A stretch of 64,000 nucleotides of DNA. Origin: Volutella citrinella. Taxonomy: Eukaryota > Ascomycota > Sordariomycetes > Hypocreales > Nectriaceae. Under the pieces are notes generated by a model, which was not told where the DNA came from, did no database searches, and saw only the letters and a program-made list of their open reading frames with translations. Location of the stretch: positions 1,178,001-1,242,000 of the forward strand of contig JAWZSP010000003.1 of NCBI GenBank assembly GCA_034401135.1, read 5' to 3'. Made by a program: the position numbers and the translations under genes. Shown one piece after another: positions 57,143 through 64,000 of this stretch. Numbering within the stretch: the stretch's first letter is position 1; each line of letters opens with the position of its first letter.

Positions 57143-58918
57143 ATGGCTAGCCAATTTGTTGCCCACGTCGAGGATGCCGAAGACGATGGTAGCAGCTCAG
57201 TGGGAGGCATCGAGGCCACCCGTCGATATGCCCGCTCTGAAGCACCTAGCCCTATGAAGCAGCAGCCTAACACCGGCAAATCGCGCGCCGACAAGCATTC
57301 CACTCGAAGACCCGATTCATCTGACAACACTAGCCTGGCCGACTCCGACACCACTGAGCGTTCCCCCAACCGTGAACGTGAGGCAAGGCGAGCCGAGCGA
57401 GCAGAGCGAGAAAAGGAACGCCGACGCAAGGAAAAGAAACGGGATGCCGCCGAGCAGCAGGCGCGCAAGGTCCGCGCCGAAGCGAAGGCTGCCAAGGAAA
57501 GGGAACGCGAAGCCAAGCCAGTCAAGAAACGGCCTGCGTCCCTCTCCCAAGCCAGGACTGATTCGGTGGTCCAGCAGTATCGAAGGCCGCATGTTGAGGA
57601 ATCGGCCTACTTCGGCCAGCAACAACCCGCCGCATCGGCCACACGCCCTCGGGCTCAGACCAGACCCAACAGCTACTACAATAACCCCCAAGCACCGAAC
57701 CCTATGTCTGCTTACCCCGGCTGGCCTGGTCAGCAAGGCCAGCCGATGGTGCCTGTTGGCTCTTTCCCACCACCCATGTATGGGGGTACGCCACCATCTG
57801 TGGTCGGAATGCCGCCACCTTCCGCTCCACCTCATGCTGGATACTTCAACAATGCAGCGGCCATTCCTCCAGGCAACATGCACTTGAAGAGTCGATTTGA
57901 CCGGCCAGCCTCCGCCATGGGGATTCGACCCCAGGCGCAGCAGCAACCGTATGGGTACCCTCAAGATCAGTACGAACCCGAGTCTGAACCTCGTCTTGCA
58001 AGGCGTACATCGCGTTCAAAGAAACAAACCGACGAGGATCGAAGGATGATGCCTCCTCCTTCCATGGTGCCCATGCGACCCAAGTCAGCCCTCCCGCCTT
58101 CCACTCCTTTCCGACCGCCAGCACAGGCACCTTCTACGAGACAGCCGTCCAGGCCACCCGCCCCTAACAGGCGGGGAGTGGGGTTCGCTGACCAGCAAGC
58201 GTATGATGACGAGGACTACCTGACAGCCAAGCATGAGATGTTTGCCGACATCTCTCCCGAGCCCAACCATGAACGCCGGAGCACGGCGCTTACCCGTACT
58301 CGCCGGCCATCCGTGGCATATGAACACCATGGCGTTGACATCATTCCAGCCGGGCGACGCAGCAGGACAAGCTCCTTTTATGGTGACCGTGCCTTGGGCA
58401 CCGGCGGAGTCAGCCTTGAGGAGGATAAGTACCTCAGCGCACTCCAGTATCAGGATAATATCAGCGGCGGTCCCTCGATGCCTCTGACAGCTGAGAGTCT
58501 GCGAAAGGCCAGCACCAGGGCGGCCGGAGGTGGCAGCCGAGGCTCAACCCGCAGCAGCGACAGCCGAGATGAGAGCGAGTACCAACGAAGCAAAACGACC
58601 GGGATAACCCGCTCCTCGTCCAGCGAAAACGATAATGTTACCATCAAGCTCTCGGGCTCCGCCATTGTCCGAGTACAGGGCACAGAGATCCAATGCGATG
58701 GAGGCGAAATCACGTTCAGCAGCGGCGGACGGGCTCTTGCCTACGGCGGCAGCGACAGGGCTAGCACTGTCTACCAGATCGAGGACGGTAGAGGCCGGTA
58801 TGAGCGCAAGGCCCTTGCTCACAGGCCTCGGGCGCCGAGTCAGTCTGATTCACAGAGCCGGGGATATGCACAGAGTACCTATGCCCCGTACGACCCTGCG
58901 TTTGCCGACGACTATTGA
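57143..58918 (+). CDS. Low-complexity charged protein of unknown function
   Basis: 591 aa in one exon; first in-frame ATG at 57143 (ACAAAATGGC). Residues ~70-125 form a highly charged, probably coiled-coil, segment rich in Arg, Glu, Lys and Ala (RAEREKERRRKEKKR). Next comes a Pro/Gln/Gly/Tyr-rich section (PGWPGQQGQP, PPPMYGG). A C-terminal segment looks globular: VTIKLSGSAIVRVQGTEIQC, then EITFSSGG, near residues 515-550. No catalytic or membrane features are seen. The globular strand-rich tail, if conserved, is the best handle on function. It could be a cytoskeletal or RNA-related scaffold, which is a guess. Confidence 0.8.
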   Translation: MASQFVAHVEDAEDDGSSSVGGIEATRRYARSEAPSPMKQQPNTGKSRADKHSTRRPDSSDNTSLADSDTTERSPNREREARRAERAEREKERRRKEKKRDAAEQQARKVRAEAKAAKEREREAKPVKKRPASLSQARTDSVVQQYRRPHVEESAYFGQQQPAASATRPRAQTRPNSYYNNPQAPNPMSAYPGWPGQQGQPMVPVGSFPPPMYGGTPPSVVGMPPPSAPPHAGYFNNAAAIPPGNMHLKSRFDRPASAMGIRPQAQQQPYGYPQDQYEPESEPRLARRTSRSKKQTDEDRRMMPPPSMVPMRPKSALPPSTPFRPPAQAPSTRQPSRPPAPNRRGVGFADQQAYDDEDYLTAKHEMFADISPEPNHERRSTALTRTRRPSVAYEHHGVDIIPAGRRSRTSSFYGDRALGTGGVSLEEDKYLSALQYQDNISGGPSMPLTAESLRKASTRAAGGGSRGSTRSSDSRDESEYQRSKTTGITRSSSSENDNVTIKLSGSAIVRVQGTEIQCDGGEITFSSGGRALAYGGSDRASTVYQIEDGRGRYERKALAHRPRAPSQSDSQSRGYAQSTYAPYDPAFADDY

Positions 58919-61318
58919 TGACCCGGACTTCCATATTATGAGAGACGACCAAGTTTGATGACCAGCGTGCGATGTTTATGGTTTTTTCCTCTTTCTGTTT
59001 TTTCCTTTTCACTATTTTCTTCACATTTCTTTCCCGCCTTGTGCTTCATGTTCTACATTGTTATGTCATCATCAATTTTCCTTATCTCTGCGTTTATGTG
59101 GCCTGGACCGCCGATCAAGGGGACGGACTTCGGTGCTCCCCCCTCGCTCGGTGCTGGAACCTGGGACTGTGAACGCGCAGGTTTGGGTTCACACTCAACT
59201 CGTTATGGCTGCGGCTGTGCCAAGATATGGAAGCCGGAGCTTGTACCCTGACAACGTCTCAAGGGATGATATCCTGGTCTTGATGGCAGGAAAAGTTTGA
59301 TACCCTCAATGGCGACGATGCCAAGGAGCATGACGATATGAGTTTTTGGATACGCGACGAGCTGGATGGCGCTGGCGGTGCAAGCCGTGCATGAGCATTA
59401 TCATCATCACCATGCTACCTTGGATTCAGATGTACCCGAAGAGGGTTTTTACGTTTTTGTCGATTGGAGATAATGGCGGGAGTCCCTACGATGGACGGAA
59501 AATTGTCATTTTGGCAGCTTGCGATGGCTTGGTGTTGGAGGATTGTCCAGACAGGGCGAGGATGGGGCTCCCCTCATCAGGGAGTTCCAGAGCCCACACA
59601 AACTTCCCCAGCGTGGCGTTTCCGGTCACGCTTGCACTGGTTTGCATTTGTTGGGAAGCCGTTTGAAGCCATGGTTCTGCTTACCGCATATGTACCGCAT
59701 ATTGGAGCATGGGCGTAAGAGGGGGAATATGGCTGGGCTGGACAGGCCGCCATCTGAATTTTGAAGCACAGCACAGCTACCTTACCTAACTATAGATTGT
59801 ATGGGCCTTGGAGGTTCGCGCCTTCCGTCTGCTGCCCTGCAGAGAATAATCTGTTATGACTTGAGATGCCACCAATTTGCTTCCCTTGGTCCACCACCTG
59901 TGCAATCTTGAACGGTGCAATGAAAGCCCAAGGGTACTATATTGACCCCCTTGCATTGATTGAACAAGCCATCAGTTGCCTGTTAGGACGTGGCGTCGAC
60001 CCACGGTGTAATAAGCGAGCACCAGCAGCGTCGACTTAGTACTTACCATTTGCCTGGAACTTGATCCAGCTGCTGATGCTTGGGCCTGATGCTTGGGCGA
60101 GCCGGCACCGGCACCGGCGCCACCTTCATGCACTGCGTCCACCGCCCGAGTAACCTGGAAGGCCATGCCCGTCTCAGTCTCCCCCCTGATGCCTTGTCCC
60201 CTTCACCCCTGAGCCGCTGTTCTCCCATCAGTCGACAACGCTGAGCTTGGGCCTAGGTTGGGCTGATGATTTATTTGATTGCCTCGGGTGTCTTGGGCCA
60301 CAAGCACAGGCTTGCGTGCGTCTCAGCGGGCGAGACGTCGCCGCTCCACGTTTCAGCATCGGGGGGCCTGTGACTGCGGTCGCTTCCTCGGGCGCTCGCA
60401 CCCGTACCTAGTCTATAGACACGAGACCTGGGCAATAGCATAATTCGATGTTGGTGGTGCGTGCTGGGGCCAAGTTTTGCGGGCGGGGCAGGCCTCTCGG
60501 GATGCTACGCTCTATCGCGAATCGTTCTGGGGGGAAGGGAGGGGGGGGTGTCCGCGTAAAGCGCCTGTGGAGAGATGGAGGTGTGGGCTTGGGCCTAGGG
60601 CCTTGGGCAGAAAGGGCAAGGCGGGCATCCCCGCCCTCGGGAGCCAGTGGCAGTGGATCAACGAGTCGTGGGTAGTGGCCATTGGGCGGAAGTGCAGAAG
60701 TGCAGTTGGGATGCTGTTGCCGGGCCAGCGTGCAATTTGTTTACTTGCAACGTCATTTCTGGCTGGGCACCATTGCATGCGGCAGGCGACAGCACAGTAC
60801 AGAATTGGCAGCATCTCCAACCTGCCGTTGATAGCTGTGCAGCAGAATAGAGATGGAAGAGATGTGATTTTGACTCGGTATCATAGCAGGAAGTCTGCAG
60901 TGTTGCTAATTTTTATTTTATTTTATTTTATTGTATTTTATTTCTTCCGAGTTCTAGTGGTGGTGGGTGTTCCAACCTCCCGCACACCCCAGCCACTACC
61001 TTTTCCCAGTCGTTTCTGTGGGAACGGGACTCGCCATCCATGCGTCAGCGCCTCACCTAGTACGTAGCGTGCATCTCGGTGTGCTCTACTCTCCTTGTCT
61101 TCTGCATCCGAACCATCAATTTCCACCCGCCCGTCCTTTCGCTCAACCAGTGTCAAGTTCAACTTGTAGTCAGACTTGACCCCATAGAACCAAGACTTTG
61201 ACGAGCAACGCAACCCGTCTCCCGAGCTCGGCTGGGGCTTCCAGCATCCAACACCCAGCTCCAGCTTCCCGCATTCCTCTCTCCGTGCCGACACAACCCC
61301 ATACCAACGTCCGCCATC
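58919..61318. other. Intergenic region with a TTTTA repeat
   Basis: No supported gene. The start is T-rich (CCTCTTTCTGTTTTTTCC) and fits the 3' UTR of the charged-protein gene. A TTTTA repeat lies at 60909-60953. The last ~350 bp, with pyrimidine patches, should hold the promoter of the membrane-protein gene. Confidence 0.55.
60909..60953 (+). repeat. TTTTA pentanucleotide repeat
   Basis: Six to seven TTTTA units with one G substitution. It lies in intergenic DNA about 370 bp before the membrane-protein ATG and may affect local promoter or nucleosome structure. Confidence 0.85.
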
Positions 61319-62503
61319 ATGGCGCCCACTCTTATCCAATCCATCCGCAGCTTGGTTTCCAATGCACCGCCGGTACCTAGGGGAACGGAGGCTCTCGCCA
61401 TAGCCTCGAGGACGGTGGCCGAAGCCCACAACTTGCTGTCCCAGCGCGACGAGAACCAGGATCAGAACAAGGACCGTCACAAGCCCACTGCTGACCCGCA
61501 GCTGGGAGTCCTTGATCCGCACGATATCAGCAACGTCGGATTCTTCGTTCTATTTGCCCTACTAGGCGTTGCCTTTGTTGTCACCGGTATCTGGTTCTTC
61601 TTTTGGGCCAAGAATGGTGGTTTCGTCTTCAAGGAGAATGACTGGGACGACTACAAATCAACGGTGCTGCGCCGAAAGGGTCCCAACGGCACCATCCTGT
61701 CCAACGCCACACCCACGACAGATCTCGGCGGTGGCAGTGTGTACAAGGATTACGACGACGACGGGACGACGACTGTTATTACTGAGAGCACCGCCCTTAG
61801 CGGCGTCACAGCTGGCGCAAGTGACATTGCGGCCCGTGAGAAACGGCGTCACAAGCAGGAGAAGCGAGACCGTGAACGTGCCAAGAAGGGCAAGAAGCCC
61901 AGCAAGCGATACTTTGGACACGACGGAGGTGTCGAGGACGAGAATGCCGAGAAGGAGGCCAAGAAGGAGCTGCGCAGCTACCGACATGAGAAGCCGGCCC
62001 GCGTTGGTGGCCTGAACAAGGAATCCGAGGGCTCGCAGTGGGACGGCTCGACGGCTCCCGCTGAATCCACCGTCTCTACCAACCTGCTCTCTGACCGCGA
62101 GAAGACACCCACATCGACACCTACCAGCACTCCCAAGAAGAACGGCGGCGGCATCCGGAAGGTCTACTCGACCGCGGACCGACGCGATGAGCGAGAGGCA
62201 CAGCGAATGCGCTCCGAGGCCCGGCGGCTGAGGGAGGCCGGACGAGCAGAGCGGACGGAGCGGGCCTCCCGACGGGACTTTAGCTTCCAGCACAACGACA
62301 GCTCGCTGAGCGAGAGCTTACTCGAGGGATCATCCCACGTCGATAGCAGCGTCTCGGGCGGCACTGGCAGCGAGCTCGGCACGAAGAGCTACTACCAGGC
62401 TCGCCCCGAGCTGCGTGAGTTGGAGAGGCAGCGGGCCCGTGAGGAGCGACGGGCACGCAGGGGAGGATACCGTCGGGGTCAGGGAGAAGACCTAGACCAG
62501 TGA
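61319..62503 (+). CDS. Single-pass membrane protein with long charged cytosolic-type tail
   Basis: 394 aa in one exon, starting at ATG 61319 in a strong context (GCCATCATGG). Residues ~1-70 are moderately charged. One strong hydrophobic segment at ~73-97 (VGFFVLFALLGVAFVVTGIW, ending FFFWA) is followed by NGGFVF. The remaining ~295 residues are hydrophilic and rich in Arg, Lys, Glu and Ser, with RERAKKGKKPSKRYFG, a Ser-rich patch, and a C-terminal LRELERQRAREERRARRGG that may be a coiled coil. There is no cleavable signal peptide, so the hydrophobic segment is a signal anchor or tail-facing anchor. It resembles conserved single-TM fungal proteins of unknown function. Which side the tail faces is not shown by sequence. 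Confidence 0.85.
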   Translation: MAPTLIQSIRSLVSNAPPVPRGTEALAIASRTVAEAHNLLSQRDENQDQNKDRHKPTADPQLGVLDPHDISNVGFFVLFALLGVAFVVTGIWFFFWAKNGGFVFKENDWDDYKSTVLRRKGPNGTILSNATPTTDLGGGSVYKDYDDDGTTTVITESTALSGVTAGASDIAAREKRRHKQEKRDRERAKKGKKPSKRYFGHDGGVEDENAEKEAKKELRSYRHEKPARVGGLNKESEGSQWDGSTAPAESTVSTNLLSDREKTPTSTPTSTPKKNGGGIRKVYSTADRRDEREAQRMRSEARRLREAGRAERTERASRRDFSFQHNDSSLSESLLEGSSHVDSSVSGGTGSELGTKSYYQARPELRELERQRAREERRARRGGYRRGQGEDLDQ

Positions 62504-64000
62504 AAATGGGAGATGGGGGTGGAATAGGCAGCACGCGACATTGAGATGAAGGCAGGGAGACGGCGCTGCTGAACAAGAAACGCCCACAAGCGCTACCACG
62601 TATTTGTGGCAGGCCGCAACAAGGTAGGCAAGGGACTATGCGATTTGCTTTCGGCATCTGCTTCTGTGCTTTTGAGACCTGGGTACCTGGGGTGGACTGG
62701 GGTGCAATTTGATTTGACGTTTGAACGACGTGCTAGTGCAACGAGAAACAATGGTCTTGTTCAGTTTGATGCAAGGGACGGACGTCTGTAGAATTATCAC
62801 GACATACTCAGTACAAACCACATTACGAGATTTCACAGGGGACACACAGTTGAAGACATCATAGATATTGAAGTAGGGGTCTTTACCTTTTAGTTCTTTG
62901 TCTTGCCTTGCTTGACTCGGTCAGAGACTCTTCAACAACCTAGTTCTGAGCCTGCATCAACTCTGAGACGGGTTGCAAGCTCCGGCCCAGGTCACAACGT
63001 CAGAACCGACGACCCGCCAGACTATCTTCTACTCGTTCACCTTTACTGGACGCAGCAGGACCAGCAGCCTGGGGTCGCACGACCGGTCTGGCCCGTACGA
63101 TGATGACCCACAATGCGGTGCCAATCCCAGCTATCGGGGACGGGACACGATGATTAAATTTGTTTGCGGTGGGAGAAGGGCACCTCCATGCCAGCGGACG
63201 GGGCCCTGTTATCGCCTCTCCCCGTCGCCTGGTTCTGGGCCGTCCAAAACCGTCGAGGGAAGGCCCAGAAGGGGGTTGATGAATGTCTCGGTCATCGATG
63301 ACTGATGCTGCCCTGCGCCGGATGAAGTGCTGCCACGTACAGGGCCGACAAGCGCCAAGACGGCGCCTACAGCTGCTCTCTGGAGTCTGGACAGACACGA
63401 CTGGCGGAGGGGGCTTCAGGTACAAACAACCCGACGAACAAGACGAGCTGCAGCTACTCTATTCATCCTCTGGGCAAGCATTCATTCGGCTGTTGGCCCA
63501 TGGAAGTCAGCCAGGGGTGGGCAGCACGGATTAAAATAGCATCAGCAAGCGGAAGATGAAACATTAGGGGGGTGGTCCCGTTCTTCCACCCAACGATAAG
63601 CACATTCAAAAAAAAAAGGGCTGAGGAACTGGCCGGCGCGTGCTCGTGGCAGTGAAGGGATCAGCAACATCTCCATCTTCACTCGGGCGGCTGTCCCCTC
63701 TTCGCGATGCATTGACTGCTGCGACTTGAAACGCTGCGATGGCTGGGGGGCGCTTGGGAGCCTCTGTCTCCGCTTGCATTGCATACCTAGATAATAGTGC
63801 CCCATCGAACCGAGGAGACGAGCACCTCTCGCGCCGTCAATTGTCAGACCACCGCAAAAGCTCTCACAGCCCGCCCGTCTGGTTGGACGTTTGTACCTTG
63901 TGCATGCAGCCGGGTTCCGACAGCAGGATTCTTTGCCCTCCCACGCTATTGGTTTCGGTCGCCCTATGAAGAATGAGCGCCGCCGCCATCATCCCTTTGT
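62504..64000. other. Distal intergenic region and window edge
   Basis: No gene is fully supported. Frames up to ~140 codons on both strands lack domains. A purine-rich run (AAAAAAAAAAGGGCTGAGG) lies near 63610. At the very end, ATG at 63973 opens MSAAAIIPL and runs off the window. It could be the first codons of a gene to the right, but nine codons are not evidence. Confidence 0.5.

Noticed and set aside
1..64000. Biosynthetic gene cluster or defence system
   Set aside because: No core synthase, terpene cyclase, transporter, NLR, or repeat-spacer array was found. The genes are unrelated housekeeping and regulatory genes.

Overview
This window looks like nuclear DNA of a filamentous ascomycete. 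The genes carry short introns of 52-78 bp with GT..AG ends, are far apart, have pyrimidine-rich leaders, and encode proteins with long Ser/Pro/Arg-rich disordered segments. The Clr5-domain protein, the Dcr2-type phosphatase and the SAP/Tho1-type protein point to Pezizomycotina, probably Sordariomycetes and perhaps Hypocreales. The order is an inference. I found no bacterial operon structure, rRNA, tRNA, CRISPR array or complete transposon.

I support eleven protein genes, about 24 kb of coding sequence or roughly 37% of the window. From left to right they are: a Ser/Thr kinase (+, 6274-8529); a Clr5-domain protein (+, 12791-15511); a Trm61-family tRNA methyltransferase-like protein with a possible mitochondrial presequence (+, 16411-17766); a 1,493-residue protein with a C-terminal methyltransferase-like fold (-, 18492-22973); a SAP-domain Tho1/CIP29-type protein (-, 28860-29702); a membrane-anchored Dcr2-type metallophosphatase (+, 31674-33578); a 1,994-residue RhoGEF-like (DH plus PH-like) protein (-, 34655-40639); a small acidic protein (-, 43339-44112); an endonuclease/exonuclease/phosphatase (EEP) hydrolase (+, 49791-50708); a low-complexity charged protein (+, 57143-58918); and a single-pass membrane protein (+, 61319-62503).

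The genes do not form a pathway or a recognisable biosynthetic cluster. They are housekeeping and regulatory: kinase and phosphatase signalling, mRNP assembly, tRNA modification, possibly Rho-GTPase control, and a DNA-binding-type regulator. Tho1/Dcr2 is a divergent pair. Trm61/methyltransferase and Dcr2/RhoGEF are convergent pairs.

Genes are separated by long empty stretches, the largest being 1-6273, 8530-12790, 22974-28859, 44113-49790 and 50709-57142. The stretch at about 47.6-49.1 kb is visibly richer in A+T and may be a decayed mobile element. I did not find a clearly new biological system. The most interesting items are regulatory or structural: upstream ORFs before three genes, one pair with overlapping stop and start; two possible N-termini for the Trm61-like enzyme; an 18-nt first exon in the phosphatase gene; tandem repeats inside the RhoGEF-like protein; and an overlapping CACGTG/TGACGTCA element upstream of the EEP gene.
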